A stretch of DNA of 64,000 bases, taken from Alphaproteobacteria bacterium (GTDB lineage Bacteria; Pseudomonadota; Alphaproteobacteria; Rhizobiales; Rhizobiaceae). The DNA lies in NCBI GenBank assembly GCA_016861165.1, contig BOKV01000013.1, positions 1 through 64,000 on the forward strand, written 5' to 3'. The notes under the pieces were generated by a model that was given only the letters and a program-made list of their open reading frames with translations, was not told where the DNA came from and did no database searches. Position 1 is the first letter of the stretch. Every line of letters begins with the position of its first letter. Positions 45,658-55,436 of the stretch are shown in pieces. The position numbers were made by a program, and so were the translations under genes.

Positions 45658-46941
45658 CTATTCCGCCGCCGTCGCCGCGCGGAAACCGAGCCGGTCGGCG
45701 ATCGCCTGCTGCGGCATGATCCCCGACAGCGGCCCGACAGCGGCAAGCGTCGGGTTGCACTGGTGAAACATGCGGTTTGCCAGATCCTTCAGCCGTTCGG
45801 TCGAGATCGCCTCGAGTCGTTCGACCAGTTCCTCATTGGGGATCGGCCGGCCGAACAGCAGGATCTGACGGGCGATCTGGCCGGCGCGCGCCGAGGGGCT
45901 TTCCATGCTCATCAGCAGATTGGCGCGGATCTGGGCGCGCGCCCGGTTGGCCTCCTCCACGCTGATGTGCTCGCCGGCGCGCCGCAATTCGTCGACGATC
46001 ACCGGCATCAGCCGTTCGAGGTCCTCTTCGCCGGTGGCGGCATGAATGCCGAACACGCCGGTATCGGAAAAGCCCCAGTGGAAGGCATAGATCGAGTAGC
46101 ACAGGCCGCGCTTCTCGCGCACCTCCTGGAACAGCCGCGATGACATGCCGCCGCCGAGAATGGTGGCGAGCAGCTGCGAGGCGTAGAAGTCGCGCGCGTG
46201 GTAGGCGCGGCCCTCGAAGCCGAGCACCACCTGCGCCTCCTGGAAGTCGCGCCTGAGCAGGGTCTCACCGCCGCAATAGAAGGCGGGCGGCGGCGGCGTC
46301 GGCGCGTCCCGCGGGAAGTCGGCGAACAGGCGCTCGGCCTGACGCACCAGCGCCTCGTGGTCGACCGCGCCGGCCGCCGCCAGCACCATTGCCGGCCCGC
46401 GATAATGGGTCGCCAGATAGTCGCGCAGATCGCCGGCGGCAAAACTCGACACCGTCTCGCGTGTGCCCAGGATCGGCCGGCCGATCGCCTGGCCCGAATA
46501 GGCGGTGTCCTGGAACAGATCGAAGACGAGGTCGTCGGGCGTGTCGTTGGCGGCGCCGATCTCCTGCAGGACGACATGCTGCTCGCGTTCCAGTTCGGCC
46601 GCGTCGAAGATCGAATGGGCGAGGATGTCGTGGAGGATGTCGACCGCCAGCGGCACGTTCTCCTTGAGCACGCGCGCGTAGTAGGCGGTGGTCTCGACGC
46701 TGGTGGCGGCGTTGACGTCACCGCCGACATTCTCGATCTCCTCGGCGATGCGGGCGGCCGAGCGGCTGGTGGTGCCCTTGAAGGCCATGTGTTCGAGCAG
46801 GTGGGCAACGCCATGCTGCTCGCGCCGCTCGTGGCGTGCCCCCGCCTTGACCCAGACCCCCAATGCCGCGCTTTCAAGATGCGGCATGTTTTCGGTGACA
46901 ACGATAAGCCCGTTGGCGAGCTTTGTTACGAGGACGCGCAT
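45658..46941 (-). CDS. M16-family zinc metallopeptidase (processing peptidase-like)
   Basis: A 427-residue pitrilysin-family peptidase with the zinc-binding inverted motif HLLEHMAFKGT (His, Glu, His) and a third ligand Glu in ELEREQHVVLQEI. FEGRAYHARDFYASQLLATILGGGMSSRLFQEVREKRGLCYSIYAF and a C-terminal half without motif make up the usual MPP-beta-like arrangement. Bacterial relatives degrade peptides in the cytosol or periplasm and resemble mitochondrial processing peptidase. The first ATG with family similarity is at 46941 (MRVLVTKLANG); an in-frame ATG is at 46950. In related genomes thrC is usually adjacent; here a HigBA module lies between them. Confidence 0.93.
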   Translation of the reverse strand: MRVLVTKLANGLIVVTENMPHLESAALGVWVKAGARHERREQHGVAHLLEHMAFKGTTSRSAARIAEEIENVGGDVNAATSVETTAYYARVLKENVPLAVDILHDILAHSIFDAAELEREQHVVLQEIGAANDTPDDLVFDLFQDTAYSGQAIGRPILGTRETVSSFAAGDLRDYLATHYRGPAMVLAAAGAVDHEALVRQAERLFADFPRDAPTPPPPAFYCGGETLLRRDFQEAQVVLGFEGRAYHARDFYASQLLATILGGGMSSRLFQEVREKRGLCYSIYAFHWGFSDTGVFGIHAATGEEDLERLMPVIVDELRRAGEHISVEEANRARAQIRANLLMSMESPSARAGQIARQILLFGRPIPNEELVERLEAISTERLKDLANRMFHQCNPTLAAVGPLSGIMPQQAIADRLGFRAATAAE

Positions 46942-47073
46942 AACGACCATATTACAGAGGGATGACGGCCGAGTCATTCGCGATTTCGAACCGGCGCTTG
47001 CGTACGGCCTGCGTAGCGTCGCCCCGGGATATGACGCCTTGCGTCATGTCCTCTCAAGCGGTAGACACGCGCC

Positions 47074-47358
47074 ATGATCCGGAACTTCGCCGACACGGAG
47101 ACGGAGTTGATCTGGTCCGGACGAAGAAGCCGGAAACTGCCGCCGGAGATTCAGGCGGTGGCGCTTCGCAAATTGCGAATGCTCAATCAGGCGCGCGTGT
47201 TGGGCGACCTGCGCGTGCCGCCGGGCAACCGGACGGAGGCGCTCAAGGGCAAACGAGTGAAACAGCACAGCATTCGCATCAATGACCAGTGGCGCATCTG
47301 CTTCCAATGGCAGGACGGAGGACCGTGCGATGTCGAAATCGTCGACTACCACGACTGA
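47074..47358 (+). CDS. higB: HigB-type toxin (RelE superfamily)
   Basis: A 94-residue toxin of the HigB/RelE family, which cleaves mRNA on the ribosome. It reads [14 protein letters not shown] at the start, [31 protein letters not shown] in the middle and ends DVEIVDYHD, all typical. It precedes the antitoxin gene, the HigBA order (toxin first). The frames overlap by 29 bases. A second homologue is at 60631-60909. Confidence 0.92.
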   Translation: MIRNFADTETELIWSGRRSRKLPPEIQAVALRKLRMLNQARVLGDLRVPPGNRTEALKGKRVKQHSIRINDQWRICFQWQDGGPCDVEIVDYHD

Positions 47359-47644
47359 TTTGCTGCCGAACCCGCATCCGGGCGAAATCCTGCTGGAGGA
47401 GTTCCTGAAGCCGATGGGCATCAGCCAGAACGCACTTGCCCGGGCCGTTGGTGTTCCGCCGCGCCGCATCAACGAGATCGTGCTCGGAAAGCGCGCCGTA
47501 ACGGCGGACACCGATCTGCGGCTGGCGCGCTATTTTGGCGTCTCGGAGGGGCTTTTCCTGGGCCTGCAGGCCGATCACGACCTGATGGACCGCAAGCGCA
47601 TGATCGAGACCGCCCTGCGCGCGATATCGCCCCGAGCGGCATAG
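47330..47644 (+). CDS. higA: HigA-type antitoxin (XRE family)
   Basis: A 104-residue antitoxin with a helix-turn-helix: [56 protein letters not shown], the HigA/VapA pattern. The flanking C-terminal region [17 protein letters not shown] is also typical. It binds HigB and represses the operon. The start at 47330 gives [18 protein letters not shown], the usual N-terminus; the frame is open to 47282. Confidence 0.92.
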   Translation: MSKSSTTTTDLLPNPHPGEILLEEFLKPMGISQNALARAVGVPPRRINEIVLGKRAVTADTDLRLARYFGVSEGLFLGLQADHDLMDRKRMIETALRAISPRAA

Positions 47645-47844
47645 TCGGGATGGCCAAACTCAACCGGGTCGCAACCGATGCGCTGTTGTGGTCGGCGAAC
47701 GATCCGGGCATCGGCGGAACGAAATTCCTGCGAGGTGAGCATCATGGCATTGGCGCAAGCGTAGTGGACACAGAACCACCGGCCTCTCAGCCTTCTTGGC
47801 TTCGGTGAACGCAACGGCGATGGGCTGGACCACCACCAATCCGT

Positions 47845-49233
47845 CTACATCCTTGCCCTGGCCTCGATATGCCGCTTCACCGCGCCGGCATCGTTGGCGA
47901 CGGTCTCATAGCGCTCCCGCCGCTCCATCAGGTCGCCGAGCCAGGCCGGCAGTCGCGGCCGCGTGCCGCTGGCCGCTTCGACGGCGTCCGGGAATTTGGC
48001 CGGGTGGGCGGTCGCCAGCGTCACCATCGGCTCGGCGCCGGCAAACGCGCGCGCCACGTCGAGGCCGACGGCCGTGTGCGGGTCGGCGAGATAGCCGCTC
48101 TCATCCAGCACGCGCGCGATCGTCGCCGCGGTGTCGGCCTCGTCGGCGCTGCCGGCGGCGAAATCGCGCCGGATTGCCGCGAGCGCCGTATCGGGCAGGG
48201 TGAACGCGCCCGACTGGGCCAGCCCGGCCATCAGCCGTGCCACCGTGGCGCCGTCGCGGCCGCAGGCCTCGAATACCAGCCGCTCGAAGTTCGACGAGAC
48301 CTGGATGTCCATGGACGGCGAGGTGGTCGCCGTCACGCCGGTCACCTCGTAGCGCCCCGTCTTGAGCGTGCGCGCCAGGATGTCGTTCGCATTAGTGGCG
48401 ATGACGAGGCGGCGGACCGGCAGGCCCATGCGCTTGGCCGCGTAGCCGGCGAAGATGTCGCCGAAATTGCCGGTCGGCACCGTGAAGGAAACCTCGCGCG
48501 CCGGCGCGCCGAGGCTGGCGGCGGCGGTGAAGTAGTAGACGATCTGGGCCATGATCCGCGCCCAGTTGATCGAATTGACGCCGGCGAGCCGCAGCCGGTC
48601 GCGAAAGCCGTGGTCGTTGAACATGGCTTTGACCAGCGCCTGGCAGTCGTCGAAATTGCCGTCGACGGCGATGGCATGCACATTGGCGTCGGTGGCCGTG
48701 GTCATCTGGCGCTGCTGCACCGGCGACACCTTGCCCCGCGGGAACAGGATGAAGACGTCGGTGCGGGCGCGCCCCCGGAACGCCTCGATCGCCGCGCCGC
48801 CGGTATCGCCCGAAGTGGCGCCGACGATGGTGGCGCGCTCGCCCCGCTCGGCCAGCACATGGTCCATCAGCCGGGCGAGCAGTTGCATCGCCACATCCTT
48901 GAAGGCGAGCGTCGGGCCGTGGAACAGTTCCAGCACCCAGTCGTTTGGGCCGAGCTGGACGAGCGGCGCGACTGCCGCGTGGCGGAAGGTCGCGTAGGCC
49001 TCGTCGATCATCGCGCCGAGGCGCTCGTCATCGATCTCTCCGCCGATGAAGGGCGCCAGCACCGTGCGGGCCGCCTCGCCATAGGGCCGGCCGGCGAGAG
49101 CGGCGATCGTCTCGGGCGCCAGTTGCGGCCAGGCGTCGGGCAGGTAGAGACCGCCGTCGCGGGCGAGGCCCGCCAGGAGGACGTCGCGGAACCCCAGGAT
49201 GGGGGCGCCCCCGCGGCTGCTGACGTAGTTCAT
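47845..49233 (-). CDS. thrC: Threonine synthase
   Basis: A 462-residue PLP enzyme converting O-phosphohomoserine to threonine. It has the N-terminal MNYVSSRGGAPILGFRDVLLAGLARDGGLYLP, the PLP Lys in GPTLAFKDVAMQLL, ATSGDTGGAAIEAF, FPRGKVSPVQQRQMTT, and VPTGNFGDIFAGYAAKRMGLPV. The start at 49233 has GGGGGAG at 11 bases. It works downstream of ThrB encoded 10 kb away. Confidence 0.95.
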   Translation of the reverse strand: MNYVSSRGGAPILGFRDVLLAGLARDGGLYLPDAWPQLAPETIAALAGRPYGEAARTVLAPFIGGEIDDERLGAMIDEAYATFRHAAVAPLVQLGPNDWVLELFHGPTLAFKDVAMQLLARLMDHVLAERGERATIVGATSGDTGGAAIEAFRGRARTDVFILFPRGKVSPVQQRQMTTATDANVHAIAVDGNFDDCQALVKAMFNDHGFRDRLRLAGVNSINWARIMAQIVYYFTAAASLGAPAREVSFTVPTGNFGDIFAGYAAKRMGLPVRRLVIATNANDILARTLKTGRYEVTGVTATTSPSMDIQVSSNFERLVFEACGRDGATVARLMAGLAQSGAFTLPDTALAAIRRDFAAGSADEADTAATIARVLDESGYLADPHTAVGLDVARAFAGAEPMVTLATAHPAKFPDAVEAASGTRPRLPAWLGDLMERRERYETVANDAGAVKRHIEARARM

Positions 49234-49460
49234 CGCGGCTCCCCCGCCATGGGTTGTCTGACCGCGCCGTTTAGAACGGCTTGGCGCCGGCACGCAAGGC
49301 GGCGCCCCGCGTCCTATCCTCGCAATCTCCACAATTGCGGTGCAAACAGGCGCCCCCTTCGCAAGGCGGGCTCGGGGCTGCTATAGCGACGCCGGGCTGC
49401 CACCCTGGCCTGCCGGGTGGCGCGGGGACGACAACGGGCGTAAGTTTGGAATGACTGGCA

Positions 49461-50102
49461 ATGACTGAACGGGGTTCGATCGCGCGCGGAGGCAGGGTCG
49501 CGCTGCTCGTCGGCGTGCTGGCGCTGGCCGCTTGCAATTCGACAACCGGCAACCAGGTCGAGGGCGTGCTCGACCCGCGGGCGGCCGCCCCGGGCCAGGA
49601 CACGCAACCGACCGCCGCCGACGAGGTGGTCGATCTGCGCGCCTACTGCCCGAAGACGGTGATGCGAGCCGGCACCGAGACCTACAACGCCTATCCCGAC
49701 ACCATGAAGTCGGACGATCCGGACAAGGCGAGGAAGCTGCGCTTCCGCGCCACCATCATCGAAGTCGTGCGCGAGTGCAACTATGCCGGCCCCATGCTCA
49801 ACATGAAGGTCGGCGTGGCCGGCCGCATCGTTTCGGGTCCTGGCGGCGAGACCGGCGATTTCCGCCTGCCGGTGCGCGTCGCCGTTACCCAGGGCGACAC
49901 GGTCCTCTATTCGCAGCTCCACGACATCACGGCGACCATCCCGCCCGGCCGGCCCAACAACAATTTCTCCTTCGTCGACAGCGCCGTCTCGATCCCGAAG
50001 CCGGACAAGGAGAACATCATCATCTATGTCGGCTTCGACGAACTGCGCGTCGACCTGCCCAATGCGGTGCCGCCGAAGGACAATCTCAGGCCGATCAACT
50101 GA
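49461..50102 (+). CDS. Putative lipoprotein of unknown function
   Basis: A 213-residue protein with a lipoprotein signal: basic N-terminus (RGSIARGGR), hydrophobic VALLVGVLALAACN and a lipobox LAAC. The mature part (VDLRAYCPKTVMRAGTETYNAYP, KLRFRATIIEVVRECNYA, PMLNMKVGVAGRIVSGPGGETGDFRLPVRVAVTQGD, FSFVDSAVSIPKP) recurs in Hyphomicrobiales but is uncharacterised. It precedes the TagI-like glycosylase gene on the same strand. Confidence 0.75.
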   Translation: MTERGSIARGGRVALLVGVLALAACNSTTGNQVEGVLDPRAAAPGQDTQPTAADEVVDLRAYCPKTVMRAGTETYNAYPDTMKSDDPDKARKLRFRATIIEVVRECNYAGPMLNMKVGVAGRIVSGPGGETGDFRLPVRVAVTQGDTVLYSQLHDITATIPPGRPNNNFSFVDSAVSIPKPDKENIIIYVGFDELRVDLPNAVPPKDNLRPIN

Positions 50103-50172
50103 ACCGCGTCGCGGTGCGCGAGACATCGGCTGCAGGCATTGGCAACATCGAATGCGGAAGAGGAGAGGCCGC

Positions 50173-50847
50173 ATGCGCTCATTCGACGAAATCCTGGCGA
50201 TCGCGACCGCACGCCATGGCGAGGCGGCCATGCACGGCTATCGCGGCGCCGCCCGCCCCAAGAGCGCCGCCGAACTGGCCGCCATCCCCGACGACCGCTG
50301 GCTGTCGATGGCGACGCGCTGCATCTTCCAGTCGGGCTTCAACTGGAAGGTGATCGAGGCCAAGTGGGAAGGCTTCGAGGCGGCGTGCGAGGGCTTCGAT
50401 CTCGGCCGCTGGGTGATGGCCAGCGACGACGACATCGCCCGTCTGCTCGCCGACCGGCGCATCGTCAGGAACGGCGCCAAGATCGCCACGGTGCCGCACA
50501 ACGCCCGCTTCTTCTCGGAAAAGTCGCGCGAGCATGGCGGCATCGGCCGCTTCATCGGCGAGTGGCCGGCGAGCGACCATATCGGCCTGCTCGACATGCT
50601 GGCGAGGGAGGGCTCGCGGCTCGGCGCCGTCACCGGGCAGTATTTCCTGCGCTTCATGGGCAAGGACAGCTTCATCCTGTCGCGCGACGTCACCGCCGCG
50701 CTGATCCGCGAGGGCGTCATCGACCGCCCGGCCACCTCGAAGAAGGCAATGGCCGCCGTACAGGCCGCCTTCAACCACTGGATGGCCGAGAGCGGCCAGC
50801 CGCTGACGGCGATCTCGCAGACGCTGGCGCGTTCGATCGACTCTTAG
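50173..50847 (+). CDS. DNA-3-methyladenine glycosylase I-like protein
   Basis: A 224-residue protein. The segment LSMATRCIFQSGFNWKVIEAKWEGFEAACEGFD followed by ADRRIVRNGAKIATVPHNARFF aligns with the helix-hairpin-helix core of TagI-type DNA-3-methyladenine glycosylase I, which removes alkylated adenines for base excision repair. The zinc-binding N-terminal CxWxxxxxx motif of E. coli Tag is not seen, so it is a divergent member. AGGAGAGG fixes the start at 50173. Confidence 0.75.
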   Translation: MRSFDEILAIATARHGEAAMHGYRGAARPKSAAELAAIPDDRWLSMATRCIFQSGFNWKVIEAKWEGFEAACEGFDLGRWVMASDDDIARLLADRRIVRNGAKIATVPHNARFFSEKSREHGGIGRFIGEWPASDHIGLLDMLAREGSRLGAVTGQYFLRFMGKDSFILSRDVTAALIREGVIDRPATSKKAMAAVQAAFNHWMAESGQPLTAISQTLARSIDS

Positions 50848-50889
50848 GAAGGTCGCCGCGGAGGGCCAGGCGGGCCGGGCTGCCCTTGC

Positions 50890-51312
50890 TCACCCCTCGA
50901 CGGTCGCAACGTCGGTCAGCTTGAGTCCGGCGTCCTTGTGCAGGATGGGCACGCTCCATCGCTTCGCGCAGGCGTAGTGGAAGCAGTCAGCCAGGTTGAG
51001 CGCGAGATTGCGGCTTTCGGGCGGATGGCGATGGCGCCCGTAGCGGTCATAGGCATGCAGGGCGGCCGAGAGATCGTCGGCGGCGATCGCGACGATCTGG
51101 ATTCGGGCGCGGTCCAGAAACTCGCGAATGTCGGTCTCGGCCTGCGCAACGGGAATATTCTTCTCGCGCGCGAGGGCCGCCGCCGCTTCCCAAGCGGCAA
51201 CCGGAGTGGTGATCCGCTTGCCGGGATCGGCCCCTTCGATGGCGGCGGCGAACGCCTCGCCCTCCGGCTCGCCCGCGATGATCGCAATGATGGCCGACGC
51301 GTCGATGAACAT
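50890..51312 (-). CDS. vapC: VapC-type PIN-domain toxin
   Basis: A 140-residue PIN-domain ribonuclease. The acidic active-site residues are Asp4 (MFIDASAI), Glu42 (AWEAAAAL) and Asp109 (NLADCFHYACAK). It cuts RNA, in several systems tRNA. Its ATG overlaps the VapB stop by one base (TGATG), so the two are coupled. It is oriented towards the TagI gene and away from ccrM. Confidence 0.93.
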   Translation of the reverse strand: MFIDASAIIAIIAGEPEGEAFAAAIEGADPGKRITTPVAAWEAAAALAREKNIPVAQAETDIREFLDRARIQIVAIAADDLSAALHAYDRYGRHRHPPESRNLALNLADCFHYACAKRWSVPILHKDAGLKLTDVATVEG

Positions 51313-51551
51313 CAGTAGTCGCCGCTGAGTTCATCGAAGAACGCCCTGTCTGCCTTGGCGCCCGTCAACGGATAGGATGCGACCCGGTCGCGCAGCGGCT
51401 TCAGCCGGTCCCACAGCGAAACCTGCTCCTCAAGGCGGCGCATCTCGTTTTCGAGCGCGATCCTCACCGCCTCGGTCTTGGATACTTTCTTGCGGTCGGC
51501 GAGCGCCTGGGCAAGGCGGTTCACCGCTTCGCTGCGAATGCTCAACGGCAT
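51312..51551 (-). CDS. vapB: VapB-type antitoxin (Rv0623/PSK family)
   Basis: A 79-residue antitoxin with a ribbon-helix-helix-like N-terminus (MPLSIRSEAVNRLAQALADRKKVSKTEAVRIALENEMRR) followed by a C-terminal VapC-binding tail (WDRLKPLRDRVASYPLTG). The GGAGAGG before the ATG fixes the start. Promoter and operator are expected in the upstream 150 bases, where two direct repeats occur. Confidence 0.88.
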   Translation of the reverse strand: MPLSIRSEAVNRLAQALADRKKVSKTEAVRIALENEMRRLEEQVSLWDRLKPLRDRVASYPLTGAKADRAFFDELSGDY

Positions 51552-51576
51552 GGGGCCTCTCCGGCGTGTATACGCA

Positions 51577-51600
51577 CATGCAGCAACGACCATGCAGCAA
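51577..51600. repeat. Direct repeat in the vapBC promoter region
   Basis: CATGCAGCAA occurs at 51577-51586 and again at 51591-51600, separated by 4 bases. It is 26 bases upstream of the vapB start, a typical place for an operator bound by VapBC. A GTATAC palindrome lies next to it at about 51568-51573. Confidence 0.35.
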
Positions 51601-51645
51601 TACCGTATCAGACGCAATCTGATCCGTGGGGTCGTGGTGCCTTCC

Positions 51646-52837
<1,192 letters not shown>

Positions 52838-52881
52838 GACCCGACACCGACTTCTCAGCCAACCCGGCCGCTGTGGACGCG

Positions 52882-52907
52882 TTGAGTCTTTCAACACCCT
52901 GACTCAA
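52882..52907. repeat. Inverted repeat with GANTC in each arm after ccrM
   Basis: TTGAGTC (52882-52888) and GACTCAA (52901-52907) are perfect inverted copies 12 bases apart. Each arm contains a GANTC site (GAGTC, GACTC), the CcrM target. The pair is 45 bases downstream of the ccrM stop and just beyond the end of the convergent HAD gene. It could be a terminator or a methylation-sensitive element. Confidence 0.45.
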
Positions 52908-52953
52908 ACGGCCATGCAACCGTTGAAACGCGTGTCCGCCGGCGCCGATTGCC

Positions 52954-53565
52954 TCAGGCGGCGATGCCGACGGCCGACAGGCTGCGCCTGAGCCCGCCGG
53001 CGTCCTCGAACAGCACCGCCTGCCAGCCGGCTCCCCTTGCGCCCTCGACATTGGCCGGGCTGTCGTCGATGAACAGCGTGGCGGCCGGTTGCAGCCCGAA
53101 GGCCTCGGCGTGACGCACGTAGATCTGGCGCTGCGGCTTGATCAGGCCGACTTCGCCGGAGACGGTTGCCCCGCGCGCCGCGTCGAGGAAGGCGAAGCGC
53201 TGCCGCGCCTCGGCGAAGGTGTCGCGGGCGAAGTTGGTGAGCAGCGTCACGTCGTGGCCGGCATCGATCAGCGCCGCCATCACCGCCACGCTGTCGGCGT
53301 AGGCGTGCGGCACCATCTCGTGCCAGTGGCGGCGGAAGGCGCGGATATTGTCGGCCTCGTCGGGGTGTCGTGCGATCAGCAGCGCCTCGGCCTCGGCCCA
53401 GTCGCGGCCGCGGTCCTGTTCCACGTTCCAGGCCCCCGTGCAGACATGGTCGAGGAACCAGCGCCGCCTTGCCGCGTCCGGGATCAGCTGTCGATAGGGC
53501 AGTTCCGGATCGTAATGGATCAGCACGCGGCCGACATCGAACACGATATGGCGGATTTCGCTCAT
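52954..53565 (-). CDS. HAD-superfamily hydrolase
   Basis: A 203-residue HAD hydrolase with motif I FDVGRVLIHYDP, in which the second Asp of the usual DxD is replaced (DVGR), a Thr of motif II in LLTNFAR, a Lys in SGEVGLIKPQRQIY and a motif IV FIDDSPANVEGA. It resembles the haloacid dehalogenase/epoxide-hydrolase N-terminal-like group (HAD-IA) of small phosphatases. The substitution in motif I is common there. Its ATG overlaps the mutY stop by 4 bases (ATGA). Confidence 0.88.
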   Translation of the reverse strand: MSEIRHIVFDVGRVLIHYDPELPYRQLIPDAARRRWFLDHVCTGAWNVEQDRGRDWAEAEALLIARHPDEADNIRAFRRHWHEMVPHAYADSVAVMAALIDAGHDVTLLTNFARDTFAEARQRFAFLDAARGATVSGEVGLIKPQRQIYVRHAEAFGLQPAATLFIDDSPANVEGARGAGWQAVLFEDAGGLRRSLSAVGIAA

Positions 53566-54671
53566 GCGGGTGTTGCTCGCTTGGTGGCACCGGGAATGGC
53601 GGCTTCGATCACCTTCCTCATCACGCTCGGCAACGCCTCGCCGGCCAGCGCGTCGGGCGCGCTCCACCAGCCCTCTGCGGCCGGCCGCCGGTCGAGGCGG
53701 GCCCGCCAAACCTCCAGTTCGAGCGCGAAATGGGTGAAGACGTGGCGCACGCCGCCGGCCGGCAGCCACGGCGCGGCAAACGGCGCCGCCTCGATGCCGG
53801 TCGCCCCGTCGGCCCTCGCCGTCCAGTCGCTGGTCGGCACCGCGGCCATGCCGCCGAGCAGGCCGTGCGTGGGCCGCCGGCGCAGCAGCACCGCGCCGCC
53901 GGCATCGATGGCGACGAAGGCGGCACCGCGCCGCAGCGGCCTGGCATCCCTTTCTTGGCGCACGGGATATGCTTCCGGCGTGCCGCCGGCCCGGGCGGCG
54001 CATTCGGCGTTCAGCGGGCATTGCCGGCAGGACGGGCGGCGCGGCGTGCACACCGTGGCGCCGAGATCCATCAGCGCCTGGGCGAAATCGCCGAACCGGG
54101 CGGGTGGCAGCATCGCCGTCGCGCCGGCGCGGATCGCCAGCCTGGCGCGGGCCGGCGGCGTGTCGATGGCGTTGAGCCGCGCCACCACACGCTCGACATT
54201 GCCGTCGATGACGGCGACCGCCTCGTCGAAGGCGATCGCCGCCACCGCCGCCGCGGTGTAGTCGCCGATGCCGGGCAGTTGCCGCAGGCCGGCCGCCGTC
54301 TGCGGAAACCGTCCGCCATGCGCCAGCGCCACGGCCTCGGCGCACTTCTTCAGGTTGCGCGCCCGCGAATAGTAGCCCAGCCCCGCCCATGCCTTCAGCA
54401 CCTCGTCGGCCGGTGCGGCGGCGAGGTCGGCGACGGTCGGCCAGCGCGCCAGGAAGCGGCGATAGTATTCGCCGACGGTCGCCACCTGCGTCTGCTGCAA
54501 CATGACTTCGGACAGCCAGACATGGTATGGGTCGGGCCGAATGCCGGCGCGGCGGTCGGCCGGACCGACGCGCCAGGGCAGGGCACGGGCATGGCGGTCG
54601 TACCAGTCGAGCAGGCGCGCCGCCGCGGTGTGCGCGTGCGATCTCGCCGGTGATGGGAGGCGGCTGGGCAT
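53562..54671 (-). CDS. mutY: A/G-specific adenine glycosylase
   Basis: A 369-residue base-excision repair enzyme that removes A opposite 8-oxoG. It has the N-terminal LLDWYDRHARALPWR, catalytic Glu in EVMLQQTQV, the helix-hairpin-helix LPGIGDYTAAAV with the catalytic Asp in DGNVERVVAR, and four 4Fe-4S Cys in CTPRRPSCRQCPLNAEC. The C-terminal NUDIX-like domain (LLRRRPTHGLLGGMAAVP) recognises 8-oxoG. The start at 54671 (MPSRLP) is more likely than the frame's 54752. It is transcribed divergently from the DUF721 gene. Confidence 0.94.
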   Translation of the reverse strand: MPSRLPSPARSHAHTAAARLLDWYDRHARALPWRVGPADRRAGIRPDPYHVWLSEVMLQQTQVATVGEYYRRFLARWPTVADLAAAPADEVLKAWAGLGYYSRARNLKKCAEAVALAHGGRFPQTAAGLRQLPGIGDYTAAAVAAIAFDEAVAVIDGNVERVVARLNAIDTPPARARLAIRAGATAMLPPARFGDFAQALMDLGATVCTPRRPSCRQCPLNAECAARAGGTPEAYPVRQERDARPLRRGAAFVAIDAGGAVLLRRRPTHGLLGGMAAVPTSDWTARADGATGIEAAPFAAPWLPAGGVRHVFTHFALELEVWRARLDRRPAAEGWWSAPDALAGEALPSVMRKVIEAAIPGATKRATPA

Positions 54672-54718
54672 GGGCGCATGTGCCGCCAACGGGCGGCCGA
54701 AATCAAGGGCGGGCGCCG

Positions 54719-55264
54719 ATGGCCGATGACGATCCGCGCAAATTTGCGCCAAGCGCCTCGCGCCCGCAGCGGCGCGGCCGCGCCGTGGCGGTGGCCGAGC
54801 TGGCCGGCAAGGTGCTGGCGCCGGTCATCGCCCGGCGCGCCGGCATGACCGTCGACCTCCTCGCCGCCTGGCGCGACGTCGTTGGCGCCCCGCACGGCGA
54901 CTACACCCGGCCCGAACGCATCGCCTGGCCACGCCGGGCGAGCGACGACGATCCGTTCGAGCCCGGCACGCTCATCGTCGCCTGCGACGGTGCCCGCGCC
55001 GTCCTGTTCCAGCACGAGCTCGACCAGTGCGTCGAGCGGATCAACACCTTCTTCGGGTTCACCGCGATTGCCCGGATCCGCATCGTCCAGAAGCCGGTGC
55101 GCGCCGGGCCGCCGCCGCATCGCCGCCAGCCGCCCGAGCTGGAGCCCGAAGCGCGCGCGCGCCTTGCCGCCATCGTCGAGCGGATCGAGGACGAGGAATT
55201 GCGCGCCCGGCTGGAGCGGCTCGGCCGCGGCGTGTTCGCCGGCCGCCCGCCCCGCCAGCCGTGA
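54719..55264 (+). CDS. DUF721 / DciA-family protein
   Basis: A 181-residue protein of the DUF721 family, with a domain from about residue 20 (VAVAELAGKVLAPVIARRAGMTVDLLAAWRDVVG) to a C-terminal helical RLAAIVERIEDEELRARLERLG. DciA members load the replicative helicase, and this may be such a protein, although alphaproteobacterial function is less clear. It comes between mutY and the DsbA-like gene, a conserved neighbourhood. Confidence 0.85.
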   Translation: MADDDPRKFAPSASRPQRRGRAVAVAELAGKVLAPVIARRAGMTVDLLAAWRDVVGAPHGDYTRPERIAWPRRASDDDPFEPGTLIVACDGARAVLFQHELDQCVERINTFFGFTAIARIRIVQKPVRAGPPPHRRQPPELEPEARARLAAIVERIEDEELRARLERLGRGVFAGRPPRQP

Positions 55265-55436
55265 TCGCCGCCCGGCCCGCGCGCCGGTTCAGCCGGCGTT
55301 CAGGCGCCGTCGCATAACAGGGATTTGACCGCCCGTGGGCACGCCGGCAGGTTTTTGCGTGTATCGGCGCGCCAAATTGTGCAAAAAGGCGAATCGGGCG
55401 GCCTCGCGAAGCCATCAACCAACGAGGAGTGAACCA

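Noticed and set aside
47650-47808. A 52-codon frame directly after the first higA, considered as a third gene of the module
   Set aside because: No ribosome site of note and no similarity I recognise; the 200-base stretch to thrC is better left unassigned.
49399-49421. Hairpin GCCACCC/GGGTGGC upstream of the lipoprotein gene
   Set aside because: Too short and in a position that suits neither terminator nor known riboswitch; such stems are frequent in GC-rich DNA.
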